In this document: piece after piece, positions 33,226 to 40,333 of the stretch
Position numbering within the stretch: position 1 is the stretch's first letter
How the letters are laid out: each line of letters starts with the position of its first letter
Assembly: GCA_017443595.1 (NCBI GenBank)
Contig: JAFSYU010000053.1
Coordinates: forward strand, 1-56,573
Length of the DNA stretch: 56,573 bases
Direction of reading: 5' to 3'
Source of the DNA: Clostridia bacterium
GTDB lineage: Bacteria; Bacillota; Clostridia; Oscillospirales; CAG-272
Made by a program: the position numbers and the translations under genes
Notes under the pieces: model-generated
What the model saw: only the letters and a program-made list of their open reading frames with translations
Told to the model about the DNA's origin: nothing
The model's database searches: none

Positions 33226-34518
33226 TTATTTTCCCGCTTCCGCAAGCTGTGACGTAACGTTTTCGCATCTTGATTTTATAAATCCGTATAAAGTATCTCC
33301 GTCCATGAATTCACTTTCATAAACAGAAATATCGTAGAACTTTCTCGGATCGTCCTTAACGGCGCCGTCTATGGCAGCTTTGAGTTCCGGCAGCTTGTTC
33401 AGTATCTCAGCTAAAGCGTCGTTATAGTATTTTACGTATGAAAGATATTCTTTATTGTATTCCGGATCTTCAAGCAGGCGGGATACAAGAGGTCTGTCCT
33501 CGCCGTTAAGCCCGAAATAAGGCTCCGTAACGGACAGAGAAATATAAGACTTGTCTATATAATATTCCGTCTTTTTGAATTCCGAATCAGTTCCGAAAGA
33601 GAGCTTGAAATCGCGCGGGATCATGTGTATCTCACCGTCCGCGTCGCAGTATAAATAATAGCTTTCAGCTCTGGGACCGAGATACGATTCCTGTCCGCAT
33701 ATAACGGATATCACAGCAGCGTAGCGCAGAACGGATTCAACGTCGAGCAGATCGTCAAGACCGCCGTCATAGAGCGCGTTGTAAAGCGCCGTCAGCTTTG
33801 ACAACGATTCATCCGTGCCTCTTTCAAGCGAGAACGTTGAAAGATCGTTTGAAATAAGGGCGGAGCCTTTTCCGGCTTCATACAGATCGCCCTCAGCGTC
33901 GCCGAAGCAGCGCTTCAAAAAGCTCTCGTCAACGCATTCAGCCATGAGATACAACCCGTAATATTCGTCGTTTATATATAATTTTGCAAACGTCGCAAGC
34001 GGCGCCGCTATGCCGGAATCAAGCGATAACAGAGCATACGCGAGGTATTCTCTTAAATACGACGGGTCGTAGGACATATTGTTAAGATCAAGCTCGTCAA
34101 GCCCGTTCAGCTTCTGTCCCTTTGTATATTTGTTGAATTTCAGTTTGAAGGAATAGCGACCGTTGCCGGTATCCGTAACGTAATTCGTGTTTCCTCTCGG
34201 CTTTATGCCTATGCCCGCCACAAGCGTGCCGCCTATTCTTGCACTGCATTCGCAGTATATGCCGGCGTCAGCGTGATCGAGCACGGTGGCAAGCTCCGCT
34301 TCTCCTATGGTTATCTTAATGTCGGTTATGCCGTTGAATATGCCCTCATAAGCTTTTGAAACTTTACCTATGACGGCAAATCCCTCGCTCTGCGTCTCCT
34401 CCGTGTCCGTTCCGCCGCCGGAAGGCTTGATGCCGAGGTCGCCGTTACAGGAGCAGAGAAAGACGAAAACGAGACATAAGAGCAGCGATAAGATCTTTGT
34501 TCTTAAGGTCTTTCTCAT
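33226..34518 (-). CDS. CotH-like kinase lipoprotein
   Basis: 430 aa. Leader with lipobox 'FLCSC' (Cys24), then the CotH domain: 'IKPRGNTNY', 'YSFKLKFNKYTKGQKLNGLDELDLNN', 'YINDEYYGLYLMAECVDESFL', and 'IHMIPRDFKLSFG' (302-309). CotH proteins are atypical ATP-dependent protein kinases, first known from spore coats, with surface-anchored homologues in many bacteria. In those I recall, the last motif is PWDxDxSFG; here the second Asp is Lys305, so metal binding may be altered. It overlaps the DUF4956 gene by 4 bp. Context with a VTC polymerase is a known pairing. Confidence 0.88.
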   Translation of the reverse strand: MRKTLRTKILSLLLCLVFVFLCSCNGDLGIKPSGGGTDTEETQSEGFAVIGKVSKAYEGIFNGITDIKITIGEAELATVLDHADAGIYCECSARIGGTLVAGIGIKPRGNTNYVTDTGNGRYSFKLKFNKYTKGQKLNGLDELDLNNMSYDPSYLREYLAYALLSLDSGIAAPLATFAKLYINDEYYGLYLMAECVDESFLKRCFGDAEGDLYEAGKGSALISNDLSTFSLERGTDESLSKLTALYNALYDGGLDDLLDVESVLRYAAVISVICGQESYLGPRAESYYLYCDADGEIHMIPRDFKLSFGTDSEFKKTEYYIDKSYISLSVTEPYFGLNGEDRPLVSRLLEDPEYNKEYLSYVKYYNDALAEILNKLPELKAAIDGAVKDDPRKFYDISVYESEFMDGDTLYGFIKSRCENVTSQLAEAGK

Positions 34519-35237
34519 TTTCTGGTGCTCTCCTCATCAGGCAAAAGATTGAGCGTTACGTTGAGATTGCCGTTTTTGCATCTTATCTTATCCATAAATA
34601 CCTTGCGGTCAACGCCTTTTTTGAGTTTTACCACGTAGATCAGCTCAAACACGGTGCCGAAGTCCGTGGTCTGTATGCGGCGCAGCTTCCAGCTGTCCGT
34701 ATATTCGTTTAAAATATCGGTATAAACGCCGTCAAAATTGAGATTTTCCGGGATAAGTATCTTTAAAAGCATCGTATCGCGTCCGAGACCGCCGAAACCT
34801 GTTATGCTGATAATGAAGAGTATTATGCAGAACAGTACCGTGAACACGGCGGCGTAAGCCACGTAGCCTATACCGCAGGCTATGCCGATGGCAAGCGAGA
34901 AAAGCACGTACGCTATATCGCGCGGTGAAGCAGGCTGCGAACGGTACCTGATTATTGCAAGCGAACCGGCAAGCGTGAACGCTCTTGCAAGGTTGTTCTG
35001 TATAAGGACTACTATCAAAGCGATTATTGCAGGCACCATTATCAAAGTGACTGATAAGGATGTGTTGCCGCCTATCATTTTCTGAGAGAAATAATAGAGC
35101 ATTGCGACAATGAAGCCTAAAACGAGCGCGCTGCCGATATTTACGAACGCGGCGGTCATCGTGAGCTTCTCTCCGCCTATCTGCGTGGAAAAAATATTCT
35201 CAAAAGTATCTGCTAAGCTGTTTGCTGAAAGTAACAT
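34515..35237 (-). CDS. DUF4956 membrane protein
   Basis: 240 aa with four to five membrane segments (about 30-50, 60-82, 85-105, 115-140) and a soluble C-terminal domain (about 155-240). The motif 'AFTLAGSLAIIRYRS' and 'DIAYVLFSLAIGIACG' mark DUF4956. This family is habitually encoded between VTC polyphosphate polymerase and CotH genes, as here. Its job is unknown; a membrane conduit or scaffold for the polymerase is a reasonable guess. Confidence 0.88.
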   Translation of the reverse strand: MLLSANSLADTFENIFSTQIGGEKLTMTAAFVNIGSALVLGFIVAMLYYFSQKMIGGNTSLSVTLIMVPAIIALIVVLIQNNLARAFTLAGSLAIIRYRSQPASPRDIAYVLFSLAIGIACGIGYVAYAAVFTVLFCIILFIISITGFGGLGRDTMLLKILIPENLNFDGVYTDILNEYTDSWKLRRIQTTDFGTVFELIYVVKLKKGVDRKVFMDKIRCKNGNLNVTLNLLPDEESTRK

Positions 35238-35255
35238 TCTTTGGTACCTGCTTTC

Positions 35256-35972
35256 TTATTTTGATAATTGTCTGTTTTTGTATTCACGGCCGTATTTTGA
35301 AAAGCTCGTTATGAAGACGCCTTCATCCGATAATGCTTTTGAAAGCCACAGAGGGATGGAATACGGCACTTTTATCTCAAGTATAAGATCGTCCGGCGGT
35401 ATGAGATATTCACCGCCCTTGTAGTGAGATAGATTCAGATCGTCCCTCTTTGTCATTATGTTCTCGTCAAACGTGAGACGCACGGCCGGATCGTCCCGCA
35501 GAAAATACGCGTGCCTGTCATATGAGATTATGAGACGCGGCTTGCAAGGTCTGCGTTTGAGCAGCTCGTCAATCTCATCCGTCACCTGATTGTAAATGTA
35601 TATATCCGTCTGCGGACGTTTGCCCGTCTCTATATATTCAAGCGCGTCCGCGTACCTCATTCCGACGCGGCGTTTTACCACGGTGCCGTAAAGCTTGCTT
35701 TTTATCTCAAAATATACTATTGTGTCGTCAGACGCCGGCGCGCCGTAACATCGCAGACGGAGCTTTTCTTTATATCGCGGTTTTAAGACGGAGTTTATTA
35801 TGACAGTATCTTCGTCGTCGTCAAAATACAGATTGACGAGATTGTAGCTTTTGCCGTCAATGCAGTACTGGTCCGGATCCATATGCTCAAGCACCACGGG
35901 AAGTAAGTGCTCGTACTGCGCTCTTGTTATATAAAACTTTTTTTCATATCGCTGAAAAGTAGTTAATGCCAA
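35256..35972 (-). CDS. VTC domain polyphosphate polymerase
   Basis: 238 aa; I choose TTG 35972 because AGGAGG lies 9 nt upstream. The VTC4-like tunnel fold is shown by 'RYEKKFYI', 'NLYFDDDED', 'KPRYKEKLRLRCYG', 'VYFEIKSKLYGTVVKRR', 'LIISYDRHAYF' and 'LILEIKVPYSIPLWLS', with basic and acidic residues in the positions that bind nucleotide phosphates and metal. VTC enzymes make inorganic polyphosphate from ATP. It is the first gene of the five-gene operon with DUF4956, CotH, lipoprotein and desulfurase. Confidence 0.88.
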   Translation of the reverse strand: MALTTFQRYEKKFYITRAQYEHLLPVVLEHMDPDQYCIDGKSYNLVNLYFDDDEDTVIINSVLKPRYKEKLRLRCYGAPASDDTIVYFEIKSKLYGTVVKRRVGMRYADALEYIETGKRPQTDIYIYNQVTDEIDELLKRRPCKPRLIISYDRHAYFLRDDPAVRLTFDENIMTKRDDLNLSHYKGGEYLIPPDDLILEIKVPYSIPLWLSKALSDEGVFITSFSKYGREYKNRQLSK

Positions 35973-36105
35973 TACGATCCACCTCCTGTATGCCAATATA
36001 TAATAATAACAACTGTTTTTTAATAATTCAACTGTAAAAACGTCAAATTGTCATTATATATTATATATTTTTACAATTTGTTAATTATGTGTATTATCTA
36101 ATATT

Positions 36106-36134
36106 ATTATAATCTTTTTCAGACATATTGTCAA
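36106..36134 (-). promoter_or_regulatory. consensus promoter for the VTC-CotH operon
   Basis: On the minus strand TTGACA (36134-36129), 17-bp spacer, TATAAT (36111-36106). It leaves a leader of about 125 nt containing the stem CAAATTGT/ACAATTTG (36044-36051 with 36073-36080). The remaining sequence 35973-36188 is very A/T-rich with no gene. Confidence 0.85.
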
Positions 36135-36188
36135 TGCAAAAATTCTGATTTTATTCTGAAAATCGTGTGAAAAAAGAGAAGACAAACA

Positions 36189-36220
36189 AAAGACCGCCTT
36201 AAAGAAAGACGGTCTTTTTA
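36189..36220 (-). terminator. terminator of the (AATE)n lipoprotein gene
   Basis: AAAGACCG (36189-36196) pairs with CGGTCTTT (36210-36217), with T-rich sequence on the minus strand beyond 36189. Confidence 0.75.
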
Positions 36221-36255
36221 TGCGGAGCTTTATTCTTTTTAATTACTTGATCATA

Positions 36256-36987
36256 TCAAACGGGAGAAAGCACTATAGCGTCAACTCTGAAGCCGTTTTG
36301 CGATTCTATCCCGTTTTCAAAGTAAGTGCAGCCTTCCAGTGGATCCATTGCCCAGATGCCTATCTGGTTGGCGGTGCCTCTGAATATCCACAGATACGTG
36401 CCGGCATCAAATCCGGTCTCGGCTTTTTTATAAAATTCCACTCTGCATTCCTTGTTGTCTATCCAGTCCGTGAATTCCTCCGTATACAGAGCGTCGCCTA
36501 AAACGGTGTTTTCGTAATCGCTGTCCCACTTGTAAAGCTCTACAACGAAAGCAGAGCCTTCCTGCATCCAGGTCGGGCAGGACTCGAATACAAGACCTGC
36601 AAGGCGTTCGCCTTCCTCAAGCGTGAATTTGCATGCGAGTTCTTTACCGTCGTTTGCGTCTATAGCGGTATGTTCCGCTCTTGTTTCGAACAACGGGACA
36701 AGATCCTCGTCATATTCCACTTCGCCGCCAGCCGCGGTCGTAGCGGCTTCCGTCGCAGCCTCTGTTGCGGCTTCCGTCGCGGCTTCCGTCGCGACTTCCG
36801 TAGCTGCTTCCGTAGCTGCTTCCGTCGCGGCTTCCGTCGCGGCTTCCGTCGCGGCCTCGGTCGCGGCTTCCGTTGCAGCTTCCGTAGCGGCTTGCGTTTC
36901 AGCCGGTTTGCTGTCGCAGGAGATGAGCGCAAACAGTGACGATGCGCAGACTGTCAAAGCAATTATCACAGCAATGATCTTTTTCAT
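36256..36987 (-). CDS. lipoprotein with twelve (Ala-Ala-Thr-Glu) repeats
   Basis: 243 aa from the ATG preceded by GGAGGG; the longer frame to 37083 lies in the SDR gene. Leader ends 'ALISC' (Cys24). Residues 33-80 are tandem AATE units (one VATE), a stalk-like linker, encoded by 12-bp repeats at 36749-36892 whose third codon positions vary. The C-terminal domain (about 90-243) is beta-rich ('GERLAGLVFESCPTWMQEG', 'VVELYKWDSDYENTVLG') and looks like a small jelly-roll/carbohydrate-binding fold; I cannot name the family. It is the last gene of the operon with SDR, GH127-like and PHP genes. Confidence 0.8.
   Translation of the reverse strand: MKKIIAVIIALTVCASSLFALISCDSKPAETQAATEAATEAATEAATEAATEAATEAATEAATEVATEAATEAATEAATEAATTAAGGEVEYDEDLVPLFETRAEHTAIDANDGKELACKFTLEEGERLAGLVFESCPTWMQEGSAFVVELYKWDSDYENTVLGDALYTEEFTDWIDNKECRVEFYKKAETGFDAGTYLWIFRGTANQIGIWAMDPLEGCTYFENGIESQNGFRVDAIVLSPV
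36749..36892. repeat. 12-bp tandem repeat (12 units) coding for AATE
   Basis: Plus-strand unit TCCGTCGCGGCT with wobble variation, in phase with the codons of the minus-strand lipoprotein. Likely to vary in copy number by slippage. Confidence 0.9.
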
Positions 36988-37013
36988 ATTTTCCCTCCAG
37001 AAAATTATTTTTT

Positions 37014-37742
37014 TTACATAAATCCGCCGTCCACGCCGATTATCTGTCCGGTGATGAAGGACGCTTTTTCGGACGCAAGCCATAAGACCGTGTCCGCAAC
37101 GTCCGATACCGAGCCGGTGCGTGAAAGGGGAGTTCTGTTTATGATATCGGATACCGTGGCTTTATCAAACATACCGTTCATATCGGTATCTATATACCCG
37201 GGAGCAACGCAGTTGACGGTCACCCCGGACGGTCCGAGCTCCTTTGCAAGAGCCTTTGTAAAGCCTATGACGCCGGCTTTAGCCGCGGAATACGCCACCT
37301 CGCAGGACGCGCCGTGCACGCCCCAGACGGACGATATATTTATTATCCTGCCGTGTCCGGAGTTCTTTATCTCCGGCAGCGCGGCGTAAGTTGCGTTATA
37401 AACGCCGGTCAGGTCCGTGTCTATTATTTTTTGCCAGATCTGCGGCTCTGTCTGCTCAAACGTGCCGTAAAAATCTATCCCCGCGTTGTTTACTAAAACG
37501 TCTATGCCGCCGCCGTGATATACGCATAAAGATACCGTCCTGCGCACCTGCTCCATATCGGAAACGTCCGCTTTTACGGGCGTGCAGATCCCGCCTTCTT
37601 TGCGTATTTTTTCACATAGAACAAGCGCTTGTTCTTCTGAATTATTGTAATTTACAAACACGTGAAAGCCCGCTTTTGCAAATGCTTCCGCGCATGACGC
37701 GCCTATACCGCGCGAGGCGCCGGTTATCAGTACGTTTTTCAT
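37014..37742 (-). CDS. short-chain dehydrogenase/reductase (FabG-like)
   Basis: 242 aa classical SDR. Cofactor motif 'TGASRGIG' (7-14), 'NNAG', catalytic Ser138, Tyr151 and Lys155 ('YSAAK'), and the FabG-like end 'FITGQIIGVDGGFM'. Likely NADPH-dependent ketone reductase; 3-oxoacyl-ACP reductase or the EF-P aminopentanone reductase are the closest known types, but no fatty-acid genes are here. It overlaps the GH127-like gene by 4 bp. Confidence 0.85.
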   Translation of the reverse strand: MKNVLITGASRGIGASCAEAFAKAGFHVFVNYNNSEEQALVLCEKIRKEGGICTPVKADVSDMEQVRRTVSLCVYHGGGIDVLVNNAGIDFYGTFEQTEPQIWQKIIDTDLTGVYNATYAALPEIKNSGHGRIINISSVWGVHGASCEVAYSAAKAGVIGFTKALAKELGPSGVTVNCVAPGYIDTDMNGMFDKATVSDIINRTPLSRTGSVSDVADTVLWLASEKASFITGQIIGVDGGFM

Positions 37743-39286
37743 ATAAGTGTTATAAAAAGCTCCTCTTTTGCGGTTTCTTCACTTGATAAAAGATACGTTT
37801 TGTCAAGCGTTTTAAGCTCTTTTCCGTTTGCTTTGTATTTTCCGTCTTCTTTTGTGACGTCAAGGCTGTCGTTAAGTTTCAGCTGTGTATCGGACGCAAG
37901 AAGAAGCGGCCCGTCGTATACGCGGCGTCCGTCGTCCCATATCATGCTGTTGATCGTTACCGTGAATTGCACGCTGTCCGGCGCGTCTATATAAACATAG
38001 TGTTCGTCACATCCGGATATATATTCGCATTTTACGCCAACCGTCCACGAAGGTACGAAAAGATACAGTCTGCCGCCGCCCTCATAAATGATTTTGACTG
38101 TTTTTCCGTGCGGATAATCCGAGATTATTTTCAACTTTTTGCCGTTTACGTAAGTGTCGCATGAGATCGGGTTTATTATGATTCCATCGCTTGTGACGGC
38201 GTATGCCGCCGCCGCGGCAAGTCCCTCTCCGCCGCGCATAGTACAGCACCAGTACGCCTCAAAGCCGTGCATTTTCAACACTCTGTCCGACGCGCAGGAG
38301 TCGCATCCGAAGCCGCCGTTGTTGCGCTGCGCGTGAAAGATCCCGTTATACAGTATAAGCTGTGAAAGCTCCGCGTAATGCGGATCGTCCGTCATGGCAA
38401 AAAGCTGCGAGCAGACCATGAACGAGTCGATTATCGCGCACGGCTCCGTCCATTCCGGACGGTCAAACCAGTTTTTGTTGGCGTAAGTCAAAGTCATTCC
38501 GTGCGCTTCATATAAACTGAATATTCGTTTTGCTTCATATAACAGATCTTCGTTTTTTGTCTGCTCAAAACGGCGCAGAAGTCCGCGCAGACCGGAAAGC
38601 GTCGCGTGCGTCTGCATTTTAATTTTAACAAACGGTATGTGTGTGAATTCGTTTATCATCTCGTCAAGAAGAGAAGATAAAGCCGTGTCGCGCTCATTGT
38701 CCGGCATATATTCTTTTAAAATCGAATACGCCTGAGTAAGCCCGTCAAGCGGGATGTACGCGCAGCCGGTATCCGTTGATATTATCCAGTCGCCAACGGA
38801 GCAGAGAGTGCTGCCGCTCATATCGCCGCCCGCACGTATTTCCGGGTCAAGCGGATATGAGGCGTATTTGCCTTTTGCGGGTAAGAAAAGCCCGCGTACT
38901 ATACCGTCTATCAAAGGCAGGACAAAATCATATTTTCTGTATAGATAGTATTCGCATAAACCGCGCAAAAGCCAGCTGTGACCGGATAACTGCTGTTCGT
39001 TGAGTTTGCCTTCATATATCGGTCCGAGACAGCCTTTTTCGTTTAAGTGAGCGGACAGAGACGATACTATCTCGTCCAAATACGACGGCTCGCGCCGTGT
39101 GACTTGGGCTTCCGCTGTGAGAGCAAGTATCGTTCTGCCCTCCCAGTCACCCGGCCAGCCGCCCTGCTCGATCTTGAATATCACGTCCGGGCGGTAAACA
39201 GGCGATTCGAGCCGGGCGGACAACAGCGCGCACCGCGCGCCGAGCTCGCCTCTTGCGACGACGTCGCCGTAGCTGTTGTATCTCAT
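37739..39286 (-). CDS. GH127-like (DUF1680) glycoside hydrolase, probable
   Basis: 515 aa with no signal peptide. An alpha/alpha-barrel-like helical core (about 30-350) precedes two beta modules. The Cys-rich motif 'GFGCDSCASD...YWCCTMRGGEG' near residues 334-360 resembles the zinc-binding Cys cluster of GH127 beta-L-arabinofuranosidases ('CCxxGG'). Glu and Cys placement need alignment. A cytoplasmic enzyme that trims imported oligosaccharides is the fitting role. It lies 2 bp after the PHP gene and overlaps the SDR gene. Confidence 0.6.
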   Translation of the reverse strand: MRYNSYGDVVARGELGARCALLSARLESPVYRPDVIFKIEQGGWPGDWEGRTILALTAEAQVTRREPSYLDEIVSSLSAHLNEKGCLGPIYEGKLNEQQLSGHSWLLRGLCEYYLYRKYDFVLPLIDGIVRGLFLPAKGKYASYPLDPEIRAGGDMSGSTLCSVGDWIISTDTGCAYIPLDGLTQAYSILKEYMPDNERDTALSSLLDEMINEFTHIPFVKIKMQTHATLSGLRGLLRRFEQTKNEDLLYEAKRIFSLYEAHGMTLTYANKNWFDRPEWTEPCAIIDSFMVCSQLFAMTDDPHYAELSQLILYNGIFHAQRNNGGFGCDSCASDRVLKMHGFEAYWCCTMRGGEGLAAAAAYAVTSDGIIINPISCDTYVNGKKLKIISDYPHGKTVKIIYEGGGRLYLFVPSWTVGVKCEYISGCDEHYVYIDAPDSVQFTVTINSMIWDDGRRVYDGPLLLASDTQLKLNDSLDVTKEDGKYKANGKELKTLDKTYLLSSEETAKEELFITLI

Positions 39287-39288
39287 CT

Positions 39289-40086
39289 TCAGAAATCCGT
39301 AAGTCTGTCTTCGCCTATGCCGAGGTACTTTGTAAGCTCGCGCAGTCTGATGCCGGGCAGAGCAACGGGCCTGTGAACGTCAGAACCTATATGGAAGCTG
39401 CAACCGACCTCTTTTGCTATGCCGTACATTCGTACGTATTCCGGACAGAAGCCCTTTTCGTTGAGCGGCAGATGGGGATTCAGCGCGCAGGAATGTATCT
39501 CTATTGATTTTCCGTGCTTTTTGGCAAGCTCAAAGCATTCTTTGTACGTTTCGTCGCTTACGCCGGCTAAAATCTCGTTTTCCGTTTCTTTAAAGGAAAT
39601 GGGGAAAAACGGATGGCAGATGCCGCATTTTACGGGCAGATCCGTCGCGGCGGCGGCTTTGAAGCGGTCTATTATGACCTGCCGCACCTCGTCCGGTTCG
39701 GTCAAAGACGAAGGGACTATAAAGTCTTTCATATGGAGATGATTGGCGGTTATGAGAAGATAATCAAATAATTTTGCGTGCTCTTCCGTTACGGCTGCGC
39801 GGCAGTCCGCGGTGAACTCCACCTCGGCGCCGATCAGAACGCGCGCGCCGTGAGTGTCGGCGGTCTTTAGCTCCTGCCGTATGGCAAGCACATGCGGTAC
39901 GTTCTGCGGAGCGTACCATTCGCTTGCTCCGGGAACGTCGCTGTCCCAGAGATGATTTGAAACTCCGAGAACGCGGACGCCGTCCGGTCCGGAGCAGAGA
40001 CCGTCAAGCAGCGCCTGAAGCGTGTTGTCCGGCGCGCCGCATGACGAAATATTCGTATGAGTATGAAAATCAGATCTTATATCCAT
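39289..40086 (-). CDS. PHP domain phosphoesterase
   Basis: 265 aa. PHP metal-binding motifs are in order: 'DFHTHTNISSCG', 'GVSNHL', 'GAEVEF', 'TANHLHM', 'CGICHPFFP', 'IEIHSCALN' and 'FHIGSDVHRP'. Family members include histidinol phosphatase and nucleotide/cyclic phosphate esterases; substrate unknown. First gene of the minus operon with its own promoter. Confidence 0.85.
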   Translation of the reverse strand: MDIRSDFHTHTNISSCGAPDNTLQALLDGLCSGPDGVRVLGVSNHLWDSDVPGASEWYAPQNVPHVLAIRQELKTADTHGARVLIGAEVEFTADCRAAVTEEHAKLFDYLLITANHLHMKDFIVPSSLTEPDEVRQVIIDRFKAAAATDLPVKCGICHPFFPISFKETENEILAGVSDETYKECFELAKKHGKSIEIHSCALNPHLPLNEKGFCPEYVRMYGIAKEVGCSFHIGSDVHRPVALPGIRLRELTKYLGIGEDRLTDF

Positions 40087-40134
40087 TAAAGAGTTTCACT
40101 TTCCATTATTATAAAAATACGTTCTTTATGCTCT

Positions 40135-40163
40135 ATTTTACCATATATTTTCTGTTTTGTAAA
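40135..40163 (-). promoter_or_regulatory. promoter for the PHP-GH127-SDR-lipoprotein operon
   Basis: On the minus strand TTTACA, 17-bp spacer, TAAAAT preceded by TGG; ATG 49 bp downstream. Confidence 0.7.
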
Positions 40164-40269
40164 GACCTAAACCGTAAAAACAACGCGGTAAATAAACGCG
40201 TGACTTTGGAATATTATATATGTTAATATTATGTTAAATTAACTTTTTCTTTTGAAATATTCAAATTTA

Positions 40270-40298
40270 TTGAATTAAAATCCAAAACTATGTATAAT
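40270..40298 (+). promoter_or_regulatory. promoter for the first LRR-dockerin gene
   Basis: TTGAAT (40270-40275), 17-bp spacer, TATAAT (40293-40298). GGGAGG follows before the ATG at 40334. Confidence 0.8.
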
Positions 40299-40333
40299 TA
40301 CAAAAAACATGCAAAAAAAGAGGGAGGACCGTA

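Noticed and set aside
36749..36892. Short direct repeats as a CRISPR array
   Set aside because: Units are 12 bp with no spacers and are in-frame codons.
36623..37021. Plus-strand frame rich in VAAS repeats
   Set aside because: It is the antisense of the (AATE)n lipoprotein, which has a lipobox and strong ribosome site.
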